DNA from: an uncultured Porphyromonas sp.
Lineage (GTDB): Bacteria > Bacteroidota > Bacteroidia > Bacteroidales > Porphyromonadaceae
Assembly (NCBI GenBank): GCA_943912835.1
Contig: CALTVJ010000001.1
Location: forward strand, 35,046-99,045
Reading direction: 5' to 3'
Length of the DNA stretch: 64,000 nt
Shown here: positions 8,050-18,000 of the stretch, one piece after another
How the letters are laid out: each line of letters opens with the position of its first letter
Numbering within the stretch: the first letter of the stretch is position 1
Translations under genes and position numbers: made by a program
The notes under the pieces: model-generated
The model's input: the letters and a program-made list of their open reading frames with translations, nothing else
Databases searched by the model: none
Told to the model about the DNA's origin: nothing

Positions 8050-9003
8050 TTAGGGCGTACTCTTGTTGTATGGGAGATAGAACTTGTGATGCTTGCTTAG
8101 GAGTATCACTCCATCGGGTTTAATCTCCACCACCTTCGCCGTAATCTGACCATAAGGCGTCGCTGCACGCGCTGCCGTTACAGCTTCAATACTAAAAGAA
8201 ATTTCATCTCCGACCTTCGGATTATTGATTTCTTGTACCTTAATAACAGCTCCATCATAATACAATTGCCCGTTGTCTGCACCACGCAGAGCTCCGAGTG
8301 GTGTGGCAACATTGGAGAACCACGTACCGACTCCAGGACGATGGACAAACATGAGTGGAGCAATGCTCACATTATTGCTCAAAAAGCGACCGTCCGTACC
8401 ATAAATACCATATTCCTTAGGTTCGTCTTCGGTCTTAACAATGACATTGAGAACTATCTCTTTACCTTCTTTGGTACGGGCTATCAGCTTTGCTGTCCCC
8501 TCTCTGTGTGCATTTATCTCAACAAGATTGGTCGTGGCATCCCATCGATAGTCAATGACATCATTGTCGTCCTCCTTGGAGAGTGTGCTATATTCGTCTC
8601 CACCAACAAGTGATACAAATTTACTTCTCTGCTTAGGGTAGAGTTGAATCGAACCTGCGCTAAAATTTAGCTCTGGATAAACAACCCTTATAGGGACACG
8701 AAGCGTCTGATCATGCGAAGCTATGAGGACAAAGGTTTCCCCCTCCCAAACGCCCTTTACCTTGAGGGTATCGAGATTGGTACGCACCTGCGCGATTTGA
8801 GTAGACTCTACCAAAGCCTTGTATTTGCCATTACCCCCATGTAGCAAGATTTTACGCTCGGTCTCACGACTCAGCGTAATTTGCTCCAAATTACCATTGA
8901 GATGCAAGGGCTCGTTGTGCTGCACAATATCCTTAGCGCAAGAAGTCGCAGACAAAATACTGACTATAGCACAAGCCTTAAATATATATTTGATTAGACG
9001 CAT
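8050..9003 (-). CDS. Lipoprotein with Ig-like (BIG2-type) repeats, last gene of the iron-type operon
   Basis: A 317-residue lipoprotein with signal MRLIKYIFKACAIVSILSATSC and mature end CAKDIVQ. Residues about 35-110 and 115-190 look like two beta-sandwich repeats of BIG2 or BACON type, with alternating hydrophobic strands and the pattern GxxxVLIASHDxTLRVPIRV. The C-terminal third is not recognised. The gap to the upstream fibronectin III gene is 2 nt. As the last member of a SusCD-containing operon it is likely an outer-membrane, perhaps surface-exposed, accessory protein. No enzymatic motif is seen. Confidence 0.72.
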   Translation of the reverse strand: MRLIKYIFKACAIVSILSATSCAKDIVQHNEPLHLNGNLEQITLSRETERKILLHGGNGKYKALVESTQIAQVRTNLDTLKVKGVWEGETFVLIASHDQTLRVPIRVVYPELNFSAGSIQLYPKQRSKFVSLVGGDEYSTLSKEDDNDVIDYRWDATTNLVEINAHREGTAKLIARTKEGKEIVLNVIVKTEDEPKEYGIYGTDGRFLSNNVSIAPLMFVHRPGVGTWFSNVATPLGALRGADNGQLYYDGAVIKVQEINNPKVGDEISFSIEAVTAARAATPYGQITAKVVEIKPDGVILLSKHHKFYLPYNKSTP

Positions 9004-9005
9004 GT

Positions 9006-9599
9006 TTATTTCTTAACGTGTAAATAGTAAATTATACGCCACTCTTTGCCCTCGCCCTCGTTGATGTTTATCTCAAGCGTCTCACGGACACTATTCGGGT
9101 TTAGGCGTATATGATTACGTTCGGGCGTAACCTCTTTGCCATTGAGCTTATAACTAATTTTAGCTTTGAGATGAGCCAAGTCATTGTAATACAGAGGTAG
9201 TAGCTCTGGACATTTGCCCTGCACACTCACGGTACGCAGGTACGGAATACGTCTAAGGTCATCCACACCAAAACGCATTGCCGCAGTCTTGATTGTTTGC
9301 GTTACTGGCTCAGAGTCTACACCATCTTTGATGGCATAAACCTCTACTTCGTAACTTGTATCGGCTTCAAGACCATCGATAGTATAATTTCGACGACTTG
9401 TCTCAAAAACTTTATCCCCCAAGACAATACGCCACGAATCAACCTCGTCTTCGGGCTCATCCCAACGCAAATCTATCTCGTGCTGGTGAGCTGTAAACTC
9501 AAGATTTTCGGGACTCTCTGGTGCTTCGTCTTGTGCACTTAGTGTCCAAGAGCATAGACAAGCTACGAGAGCCAGTATATATTTGATTTGTTTTTTCAT
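9006..9599 (-). CDS. Secreted fibronectin type III domain protein
   Basis: A 197-residue exported protein. A signal peptide MKKQIKYILALVACLCSWTLSAQ is followed by one fibronectin III domain (about residues 28-108) with the usual PENLxFTA...IDLRWDEP...SYEVEVYAI pattern. A second beta-rich region (about 110-197) has NGKEV and HIRLNPN segments and resembles an Ig-like domain. There is no lipobox, so it is periplasmic, or at the surface through partners. The gap is 5 nt after the DUF4856 gene and 2 nt before the next gene. It is likely a binding or scaffold part of the operon. Confidence 0.78.
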   Translation of the reverse strand: MKKQIKYILALVACLCSWTLSAQDEAPESPENLEFTAHQHEIDLRWDEPEDEVDSWRIVLGDKVFETSRRNYTIDGLEADTSYEVEVYAIKDGVDSEPVTQTIKTAAMRFGVDDLRRIPYLRTVSVQGKCPELLPLYYNDLAHLKAKISYKLNGKEVTPERNHIRLNPNSVRETLEININEGEGKEWRIIYYLHVKK

Positions 9600-9604
9600 C
9601 GTTA

Positions 9605-10804
9605 TTATCTTTTGATGTCAGCAAGATTAATTTGGTATATCTCAGCAATACGCTGTGCGATATGGGCAAATGAACCATCACGCTCTACACCAGCAGCAAT
9701 TCGGTCTTTGTCCCATAATCCTGGAGAAGAAGTAAGGCTTGTAATAAGCCCTTTGATGTCGTCATACTTCACTCGTGCTGTACCATCGTCTTGTAGTGTA
9801 AAAGGTAGACAGTGCATCAAACCGATGGCTTGTGAAGCAAATAGGAATATGTAGTTTGAGCCACTATGTAAATTGGCTAAGGTGTTAGGCCCCTGCAAAG
9901 CATATATCGCACGCACAGCAAAAGCTCGCGAAAGCTCTCGTCGGATAATCTTCGCTTGCTCATCTACAATATGATAGTGGAAGTCGTCCATAGCACGACG
10001 ACCCTCTATAAAGGCATATAAAATCTGACGATGCGTATCTTTGAGAATGGGTAAGCCATCGGCTGCCGTGATGTCTGTAAGCATCTTGTAGTAGCCGTAT
10101 GCCAAATCCCAATGATGCTCAAGTGCTGTATAATTACTTCCGTCCAAAAAGTCTTGCTGCTCATGCTTATTCCTCAAATCGGCATCTTGAGTCACAGCAT
10201 AAATATGTTGGTTCAAGACTTTATCTAGATACACAGCCCCAAGGACATAGTAACGATATACCTCAGCAGGTGCAACCCCGAGAGGATCAACAAAAAATTT
10301 GTTGTCATCACCTAGGTTACGACCGATTAAGCCTGAGCGACCTGCTCGTGCATGTCTATTACGCACATCACTTGGTCTATCTGCACCATAGCCAGATAGG
10401 TCCTTAGTCGTATTAAACAAAGTCTGAATATCTTGCTCTATTTGCTCTCTCTTCTCTGCAATGAGCTTTGATTGAGCTAATTCCGTTTGTGGGGCTTGAC
10501 CAAACTCCCCAGAATTATAAAAACTATACATCGTCCTATACAACTCATCATTAGAGAGGTCAGCGACTTTAAGATAAGATGTATATATTCTATCAATCGG
10601 CGCTTTGAGTAGCTCGCACTCCAAAGTATTGACACTGCTGTATCCGTTTCGGCTAAACTTATACTGAGGCTCTGGGAGTATCGGGTCTAGATAGGCAGAC
10701 TCTACCACTTCGTCTAATGCCTTTTGACAAGATGATAGACTCCAAGATAGTGTCAAGAAGCCAATAGCCAAATAGCTAATCAGTTTGATTGAAATGATTC
10801 TCAT
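9605..10804 (-). CDS. DUF4856 (imelysin-like) lipoprotein
   Basis: A 399-residue lipoprotein with signal ending in LSLSSC (Cys26). The blocks HARAGRSGLIG (151-161), the helix with VYRYYVLGAVYLDKVLNQHI (182-201) and LEHHWDLAYGYY (228-239) match what I know of DUF4856, an all-helical family related to imelysins and often found beside iron transport genes in Bacteroidetes. The histidines in the HHWD block are candidates for metal binding. It sits between two small accessory genes with 5-nt gaps on both sides. A role in surface iron or heme handling is inferred from family and context. Confidence 0.75.
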   Translation of the reverse strand: MRIISIKLISYLAIGFLTLSWSLSSCQKALDEVVESAYLDPILPEPQYKFSRNGYSSVNTLECELLKAPIDRIYTSYLKVADLSNDELYRTMYSFYNSGEFGQAPQTELAQSKLIAEKREQIEQDIQTLFNTTKDLSGYGADRPSDVRNRHARAGRSGLIGRNLGDDNKFFVDPLGVAPAEVYRYYVLGAVYLDKVLNQHIYAVTQDADLRNKHEQQDFLDGSNYTALEHHWDLAYGYYKMLTDITAADGLPILKDTHRQILYAFIEGRRAMDDFHYHIVDEQAKIIRRELSRAFAVRAIYALQGPNTLANLHSGSNYIFLFASQAIGLMHCLPFTLQDDGTARVKYDDIKGLITSLTSSPGLWDKDRIAAGVERDGSFAHIAQRIAEIYQINLADIKR

Positions 10805-10809
10805 AGCTT

Positions 10810-11469
10810 TTAGGGTAAGATGACATACTTACAAAAAGGACTAGGCAGCATCGCAATACCTTCTAGGGTTTGTACTTGCTTTCCCGTAGATAGTTTGATT
10901 GGAGGGATTGAACCATCAACCGCTGTGGCAACAATTTCAGCTTTTACCCATGAGGTAGTGGGACCCGTACCCGTGAGACAAAGCAACATCTGGAAGCCTG
11001 ACTTAACCTTAAATCGTATCGTCTGCTCTTCGTCAGTAGGCATAGTGTACTTAGCCTCTGGCAAATCGTCCTTATTCTCCAAGGCATCATACTCTTCACT
11101 CGTCATATAGTTGCGCTCGGGGTCGCTACCGATGCTTATGAGCTTTTCGTCTGCATTGACAAATCGTAGAGCATAGCGAGATTTTACAATACCCTCATCA
11201 TTCTCCTCTTCGTGCATTTCGTAAGTCACAACAACGTCATATTCTGTCTCAAACAGCTCAGATTTCGTACCTTGATACTGGAATGTCTTTGCAGTTAATC
11301 TTGTATCTCCCTGTCGCTCTATGACCTGACCATATTTGGGGCTTGGCTTATCTATTTCGCCAAAAGGGAATAACTTATCATAGTCTTCTTTCAGAATTAC
11401 TTCGTCTTCCCCCTTGCTACAAGACAAGCATAAGAGCAAACTGCAAGCAATCAAAAAATATCTCTTCAT
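10810..11469 (-). CDS. Small lipoprotein of the iron-type operon, unrecognised
   Basis: A 219-residue lipoprotein with signal MKRYFLIACSLLLCLSC and mature end CSKGEDEVI. The acidic residues just after the lipid-bearing Cys resemble the lipoprotein export signal that sends Bacteroidetes lipoproteins to the cell surface. The body is beta-rich, with several EYDVVVTYEM- and RYALRFV-like strands, and I do not recognise its family. It lies 25 nt after the DUF4302 gene and 5 nt before the DUF4856 gene, the place often held by a PKD-like or DUF4843 lipoprotein in related loci; I could not confirm either. Confidence 0.72.
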   Translation of the reverse strand: MKRYFLIACSLLLCLSCSKGEDEVILKEDYDKLFPFGEIDKPSPKYGQVIERQGDTRLTAKTFQYQGTKSELFETEYDVVVTYEMHEEENDEGIVKSRYALRFVNADEKLISIGSDPERNYMTSEEYDALENKDDLPEAKYTMPTDEEQTIRFKVKSGFQMLLCLTGTGPTTSWVKAEIVATAVDGSIPPIKLSTGKQVQTLEGIAMLPSPFCKYVILP

Positions 11470-11494
11470 ATTATTTAGACTCTATATTAGGTTC

Positions 11495-12502
11495 TTACTC
11501 TGTCGCATCGTAAATCTCGGCAATAATACCTGTTTCTTCGCCTGATGGGTCTTCGAGATGACTGACATACTTATATCGTCTCTCTATATGGTCAAATGTA
11601 CGCATCAATCTAGAGACAAACTTATCCCCTTGTCGCTCAAACTTATAGAAGCTATAATCTTTGTTCCAACGAATCCCACTAAAGAATGCCAATCCTCTAT
11701 CCGTACCACTATAACCCGAACCAAGACCATTTACCTTAGATGGATAGGCACCACTATAATAACTTGGTTGTGCCGCATACAGAAACAACTTATATCTTTT
11801 ATCTTGGTAGGCTTGTATGTCAGAGCGGTCAGAAGTAGGTTGATAATCACTACGGAAAAATACTCTCTCTCCTCGGCGAATAACAATCTGTGGATTATTC
11901 ATCTGCTCAAAGTGTTGGCGATTGTCCAGAGCTCGTTTAATAGACTCTTTCCAGTCTTCGCCATCTTGTACCTTTTTGAGCCAAATATATTCTCTGGCAG
12001 GCTCAACATAAGAGTTCGTTTTGAAAAGCAAATCTCCCTCCAGATTCTTCCCAACATAGATAAAATCAGTCTTCCCCTCAAACTTAGCATCAACTAGATT
12101 GTGGATGTAGTTGTATGAGGTAAAACTTAGTGTTGTAGAGCTACCCTGACGCACCGAGTAGTTACTCATTTGCTCCTCTTGACTCTCCGCTTCATTTCTA
12201 TCCGACAGCATAGATAGAGTGCCATCAGGGGCAAACTTCAAGGCAAAACAAAACCCTCCATAACCCGCAAGATAGGGCGAGTGGTCTCTATCTCGTAAAT
12301 GCTGACTAACGTTGCTATAAAGCAAAGAGTCGGTTTTGGGGAAGTAGTACATCAACCATCCTTCTTGGTGGCTACTTAGCTCTTTTTGTAAACTTTCTAT
12401 AGCCTTCCTCTCTCGTAGAGTTGGACTATCCGTTGTGATATCTTCACGCTTACATGAGAAGAGTAGAAGGGCTATGGCTACGGCACAATATGATAATCTC
12501 AT
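11495..12502 (-). CDS. DUF4302 lipoprotein
   Basis: A 335-residue lipoprotein with signal MRLSYCAVAIALLLFSC and mature end CKREDIT. DUF4302 features are visible: EGWLMYYFP near residue 50, AGYGGFCFALKFAPDGTLSMLSD (about 78-100), SSTTLSFTSYNYIH (about 120-133) and a later GDLLFKT block. DUF4302 proteins are regular members of Bacteroidetes SusCD loci that also hold a zinc-metallohydrolase-like lipoprotein, and their biochemical role is not known. The gene begins 3 nt after the metallohydrolase-like gene, so the two are tightly coupled. Confidence 0.85.
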   Translation of the reverse strand: MRLSYCAVAIALLLFSCKREDITTDSPTLRERKAIESLQKELSSHQEGWLMYYFPKTDSLLYSNVSQHLRDRDHSPYLAGYGGFCFALKFAPDGTLSMLSDRNEAESQEEQMSNYSVRQGSSTTLSFTSYNYIHNLVDAKFEGKTDFIYVGKNLEGDLLFKTNSYVEPAREYIWLKKVQDGEDWKESIKRALDNRQHFEQMNNPQIVIRRGERVFFRSDYQPTSDRSDIQAYQDKRYKLFLYAAQPSYYSGAYPSKVNGLGSGYSGTDRGLAFFSGIRWNKDYSFYKFERQGDKFVSRLMRTFDHIERRYKYVSHLEDPSGEETGIIAEIYDATE

Positions 12503-12505
12503 AAT

Positions 12506-13501
12506 CTATTCTTTAGGCTTTTCGTAAGGCTTCAGTTCCTTTATGGTCTTGAGGCTAATAATTTGTAATAACTCTATCGAGAGATTGAGACGCTTATCGA
12601 AGTACTCTTTTAAGAAAGCTCGCTTCTCTCTAAGAGCCTTATAGGCTTGTGCTGCTTTTTGATTGTAAAGCTCTTGTTTGGCTTCATCGACCTCTCCGTC
12701 CTCGGTGAGCTCTGCCTCTTCTGGGACTTTTGCGCTCTCAATAAAGTCATTTATTTCTTTGACCGGATGCAATAGACTGAGGCTAAAGAACTCTGCTAAA
12801 TCATCTTCTGGAGACAACATAGAGGGTAAACTAAGGAAGCCTTCGGAGAGTGAGAAATAATGAGGTTTGAAGAAATTAGATGCTTCCCCTGCATCGTACA
12901 ATCCTGCAATAGCAATACTAGAAGGCTCGTATTTACCTTGAGAAATAAGAGCAAAGCGTGCTTTGTCATAAGGATACAGACTCATAATGCGATAAGCGAA
13001 TTGACGATGTATACTGCGAGCTAGCAAATACACTTTGTTGGCATCTTCTGCATCGAAGTCGTTCACATTATACAGGCTCATCTCTAGACTTGGACTCGCA
13101 GGGTTACTAATCAGCTCAACCCCATTGATATCAAGGTTACTTCCTCCATACAAGTAGATACGATAGGGGCGTAAGCGTTTGAAAAAAGCTAGATCCCCCA
13201 CTTGTGGTCTTGCGTAGACTCCAAGGGCAATTTGTTTGAAAATATGTAGTACGGGAAGTATCTTCTCGGCTTTTGGGGGGTAGATGTGTTGCGCCGTATT
13301 TGTACTACTGTGATCCCACCTATACACGACCTCGATACCATAGGGTTTGGTGAGATGCTCATCAATCCATGTATCAATCTCATTCTTAGGTACAGATGTT
13401 CCCCCTTGTTCCAAAACACTCTCTGGGAGTAAGTCCTCCTGGCGAGAACATGCAGAGGCAAACATCAGTAGCGCAACAATGGCGATAATATACTTATTCA
13501 T
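12506..13501 (-). CDS. Substrate import-associated metallohydrolase-like lipoprotein with lost HExxH
   Basis: A 331-residue lipoprotein with signal MNKYIIAIVALLMFASAC and mature end CSRQEDLLP. The family fold is recognisable: KPYGIEVVYRWD (52-63), PVLHIFKQI (83-91), a YGGSNLDINGVEL block (118-130) and VNDFDAEDANKVYLL (146-160). Family members then carry a zinc site of the form IHHEFAHIL. Here the aligned segment is IHRQFAYRI, so HEFAH has become RQFAY (166-170, codons at 12992-13006). No other HExxH exists in the chain. The later family block SPDEDFVE is kept as SPEDDLAEF. It is probably a catalytically dead relative serving in binding or assembly. It sits 14 nt after susD. Confidence 0.86.
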   Translation of the reverse strand: MNKYIIAIVALLMFASACSRQEDLLPESVLEQGGTSVPKNEIDTWIDEHLTKPYGIEVVYRWDHSSTNTAQHIYPPKAEKILPVLHIFKQIALGVYARPQVGDLAFFKRLRPYRIYLYGGSNLDINGVELISNPASPSLEMSLYNVNDFDAEDANKVYLLARSIHRQFAYRIMSLYPYDKARFALISQGKYEPSSIAIAGLYDAGEASNFFKPHYFSLSEGFLSLPSMLSPEDDLAEFFSLSLLHPVKEINDFIESAKVPEEAELTEDGEVDEAKQELYNQKAAQAYKALREKRAFLKEYFDKRLNLSIELLQIISLKTIKELKPYEKPKE

Positions 13502-13515
13502 TGTTTTCTTCGTGA

Positions 13516-15003
13516 TTATCTAGGGTTAGCTTCTAGCCCTTGTTTAATAGCTTCACTCGGCAGTTGTAATACTTTACGAGGGTCCTCTTTGGCGAGAGGA
13601 GTATAGAGTGGATGTTTGCTCTCCCTCTTTACAGGCAAATAGAATCGACGTATATCAAACCACCTGAGCCCCTCGTGTAAGAACTCTCTCTGACGTAGCC
13701 CTGTGATAATACGTACCAAAGCTAATTGCTCAATGGTCATACCATAAAATGGGGTATAGACCTTATAGTCATCTTCCGACGTCCAAGTATATTCGTTACG
13801 ATCGTATGACGGAGTGATGTCAAGTTTACTATGCCAGAAGTCAAGTAAATCATCTATGGCTTTGTCATACTGACCGAGCATCGCATAGGCTTCCATACGA
13901 TTGAGCATCACCTCATCTCCACTAAACAATACATTCGTAACATATAGCCCTCTAGGCTTGCTCGTAGCTGCATCCGAAACAGACAATTCATCAAACTTAG
14001 GGATGTAGAACCCATCGGCAACACTCGTGGGAGAACTAACAAAAGGGAATAGCTGCATATAGTCTATAGACGATGAGTTTTTATTGAGTTTGACATTGTC
14101 ATAGACACGCTTCATATGATTGATTGTCGTACCATACTTCTCTATTGGCAACTCTCGTGCTATCCTAGACTCCGTAGTCGTAAGTAAGAGATTGGCAGGC
14201 TCTTCTTTTGATAGGTAGTGTACATCAAGCTGATTGCGATACTTCTCAAGCTTAGTCCAAGAACGCAACATTTGTTTGGGCGCAAAACCCAAAACATAAT
14301 CTGCATACTTGACTACAAGCTCCCACTGCCCCGTCATCAGGTAGAATCGAGACGCGAAAGCATAGGCAGCCTTCTTATTAAAGTGATACTTGGGTTTACT
14401 ATAGAAATTATCGTCTACAAGCGAAATACCTCGCTTGAGGTCTGCCTCAATAAGACGATATACCTCTGCCACAGTAGAGCGTTTGTATTGACCAAACACA
14501 TGCCTCTCGGGGCTTGTCACATAAGGGATACCTGGTGAAGAGGCAGCTCTCTCGGTCCCATAAGGCTCTGCCCATATATTCACAAGCATAAAATGCAAGT
14601 AGGCTCTTAGCAAAAAAGCCTCCCCATAGAGCGCTCGAGTACGTGGCGTCTTGGGATATTTAGACAACAATTCTAAGGCTTGATTGACTTGCGCTATCCC
14701 TTTGTAACAAGCATTCCAATAGTTTAGAGGGGTATCAAGGTCCTCTTGGTCATAATCGTTCCAAAAGTACATCGCTTCATTGAGCTGGGAATGCTCCCCA
14801 CGACGACGCTCTGCCACGTTGTCGGTACGCGCCTCAAGAAAAGCAAAATAACTCGCCTCAGGATAAGCAGCAGTAATCATCTCGGCGATATTCTCCTGCG
14901 ATGTAATCTCTACATCCAGATTAGAGTCTGGAGATACACTTAGATACTTATTGCAAGCCGAGAAGAGGACAAGCGTACAAAGTGCGTATAGTGTTTTTCT
15001 CAT
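13516..15003 (-). CDS. SusD/RagB-family outer-membrane lipoprotein (iron-type operon)
   Basis: A 495-residue lipoprotein with signal MRKTLYALCTLVLFSAC. The N-terminal SusD region holds YFWNDYDQEDLDTPLNYWN and the helical repeat GEAFLLRAYLHFMLVNIWAEPYG (about 127-149), the clearest SusD/RagB mark. The C-terminal LRQREFLHEGLRWFDIRRFYLPV block is also typical. SusD proteins form the lid over a SusC barrel and bind the substrate at the cell surface. The gene starts only 1 nt after the susC stop, as usual for the pair. The context, with DUF4302 and a metallohydrolase-like protein and no glycoside hydrolase, argues for a non-glycan ligand. Confidence 0.93.
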   Translation of the reverse strand: MRKTLYALCTLVLFSACNKYLSVSPDSNLDVEITSQENIAEMITAAYPEASYFAFLEARTDNVAERRRGEHSQLNEAMYFWNDYDQEDLDTPLNYWNACYKGIAQVNQALELLSKYPKTPRTRALYGEAFLLRAYLHFMLVNIWAEPYGTERAASSPGIPYVTSPERHVFGQYKRSTVAEVYRLIEADLKRGISLVDDNFYSKPKYHFNKKAAYAFASRFYLMTGQWELVVKYADYVLGFAPKQMLRSWTKLEKYRNQLDVHYLSKEEPANLLLTTTESRIARELPIEKYGTTINHMKRVYDNVKLNKNSSSIDYMQLFPFVSSPTSVADGFYIPKFDELSVSDAATSKPRGLYVTNVLFSGDEVMLNRMEAYAMLGQYDKAIDDLLDFWHSKLDITPSYDRNEYTWTSEDDYKVYTPFYGMTIEQLALVRIITGLRQREFLHEGLRWFDIRRFYLPVKRESKHPLYTPLAKEDPRKVLQLPSEAIKQGLEANPR

Positions 15004-15004
15004 A

Positions 15005-18000
15005 TTAGTATTGTATGTTGAGCGTTACCGTATATTGTTTAGGAGTTGGGAGTGAGACACCTCCAGAACGATAATACTCGGGGTCTTGTCCCTTCAACTT
15101 AGAGTCTGCATAGATGAGCCAAGGGTTGGTCACGTTAAGTTTGAGGTTTACAGTCTTAAGTCCTAGCTTTTTACTCCAAGAGGCAGGAAGGGTATAGCCC
15201 AGTGATATATTTTTTAGTCTAACGAAAGAACCATCAGCTACACGCATTTGAGAATAATTGTAGGTATTGTAAGCTCGCTCGATATTCTCTCTACCGTATA
15301 ACTCAATAAGCTCTTTAGATGGGAGAGTCGGTACATGAGTCACCAGCTCCTCTCCGGGATTAAGCCATCTATTGTAATAATCTTTGCTGAACACATTAAG
15401 GTCTGCAAATAGAGGGTCAAAGCTCGGATTAAGGCGTATCTTATTACCAGCCTGCATCGTTACAAAAAAAGACAACTCAAAGCCTTTGTAACTAAAACTA
15501 TTAGCCAATCCTCCCGTAATCTGAGGTTCTATTGGACCATGGTAAATCAAATACGACTTCGAGTACTGTGAGTCGAGGAAGTCAACCCCTGCACTACGAG
15601 CAATAGGAGAAGAGCTAATGGGATACAGACCAAAGTCAAAAGTTGGCAAACCCTCTGCACTCAAACCTTGGTGATTAAATGAGAAGAGCGAGCCTCTAGG
15701 GAAACCCAGTATATTACCACGTCCTGTACCACTAACCATATCAAGCGTATTGGGGTTATTAAGCAGACGAGTAATCTTTTGATTCATCATACCTAATGTG
15801 AGTGTACTTGTCCAATTAAACTCTCCAACGAAGTTTTTGCTTGTAAGCATCAATTCCACTCCTTGCGTACGCATATCTCCAAAGTTGGCATACTTATAGT
15901 ACTGCCCTCCTACACCAGAGGTACGAATCAAATCAATGAGGTCAAAAGAATTACGCTGATAAAGGTCTAGCGTAGCCATGATGCGATTATTAAAGAAACC
16001 CATCTCTAAGCCCAAGTTCCCCTCATACATTTTTTCCCAAGTAAGGTCTTTATTGGCTAAGTGAAGTATCTCAAGCTTATTCTCTCTATCCTCCAATCTT
16101 GGTCTGTTCGTCAAAACATTTTTATAAACGACATTAGAGTTTATTGCCTCTTCGTTCATCTTAGCCGTTAGACCATAACTCATGCGTAAGGCTAAGCGAG
16201 AGATACTACTATGTTTACTCAAAAACGCCTCTTTATCCGCATTCCATTTGAAACCCACATTCCAAGTTGGGAGCCATCGTCCAGCCCCACCAAGCCCAGC
16301 CGTGTTGGCTCCTTCGTAATTGACAACTGTATTGAATATATACTTCCCTTTGTATCCATATGTTGCATTCGTTGAGAAGGTGATACCTCGCTCTCTCAAA
16401 TGCGTTAGATTGAAGTAATCACTATTCTCCTGTGCTAAACGAGAGAATATCAGAGGTGTAGGAAAAATCTGATTCCCCTTATCATAACGGATGCCATACC
16501 CCTGAAATGGATTGATACTACGCTCTGTATGGCGTAGCTCCGTAAACCCAAAGAGTTTAAGGTCATGCTCTCCAAACTGACGATTATACTCTACTGCCAG
16601 ACGAGCCATATAGTTTTTTAGGCTTGTCTCTGTTTTGTTGAGTATCCCTCCATGCAAAAGTGCCACCTCTGGTTGAGCCAAAGGATTGAGCAAATCTCTG
16701 TACAGATAAACATTGTCGCGTAACACCTCGGGAGACTCTGCAGCTCGGTATGCTTTAACGACGTTTGAGCCCTCATGAATCTCGTGCGAAGTGCTTGTCG
16801 TTGCTTGACGAAATGACAACAAGCCCCTTAGTTCTAGATATTTATTTACGTTGAAATTAAGATCTGCCTGAGCTTTGAAATCCAAGACATCAGTCGTCAT
16901 CAAATTATTTTCGTATTCGTCCAGGATATTGAAGTCAGCCCAATTATTGCGATAATACTCTCTGCGTCCCTCTTTGTCGTATGGTCTTAGCGTACGACTT
17001 GTACCCAGAGCATAAGAGAATGGGTTGATATCAAACTCACGCTCAAAGGTTCCGACACGATTATTTTTCTTCTGTGGTATCGTGCCTGGTGCCTGCTGTT
17101 TGCGCATATTAGCTTGCGCCGAGAGTGTGCTACGGAAACGCTCACTCCAATAGAACGTATTTTTGAGATTGGCTGTGAATCGACGCGTATTGTCTGTCAA
17201 TGTCCATCCTAAATCTTGGTACAAGCCTAAAGACGCATACAAAGACGAGTTTTTACCACCACCAGAGAAACTAATCGTATGACTATGTATCGGCTTATTT
17301 GTAAAGAGCAAATCAAACCAATCCGTATTGGCATACTCTCGCTCTTGGAGAAATGCCTTCTTCGCTTCGGGCGTATTGGGCAAATAAAAATCTCCCGTCT
17401 CGGGGTTAATGGTATTGATTGCCGAGTACAGCTGATGATAAGCTCCTCCTCGTCGTCCATACAGCATCGTTTTGAGATCGAAATAACCTTTGTTTTCCAT
17501 CTCTTTGTAGATTGCCATAGTTTGCTGCGAGTTAAGCAAATCAAAGTTTTGATATCTGGGCTTCTCGCGGAAGCTTAGTTCAGCTGAGTAAGAGATACTA
17601 TTTTTTGTATTTCTTCGACCCGATTTAGTTGTGACAACAATGACCCCATTTAAGGCTCTAGCCCCATATATAGATGTTGCCGAAGCATCTTTGAGTACTT
17701 GTATATCCTCAATGTCAGAAGGATTAAGCCCAGCAATAGCAGAGCTAATCAAGGTCACAGCATCCCCCGAAGCAAGCTCATCAAGATTGAGAGAAACCAA
17801 ACTCTCGTAAACAGCTCCATCAATCACCCACAAGGGTTGTACATTCCCTATGATAGAGGCTCCTCCTCGGATATTGATGCGTGGAGCCGAACCAAAGCTC
17901 CCCGAGATATTCTGTATCGATAAGCCTGGGACACGCCCCTCAAGCATACGAGATACATCACCAATCCCCTCCAGTTTGACCTCTTGAAGTTTCAATGATG

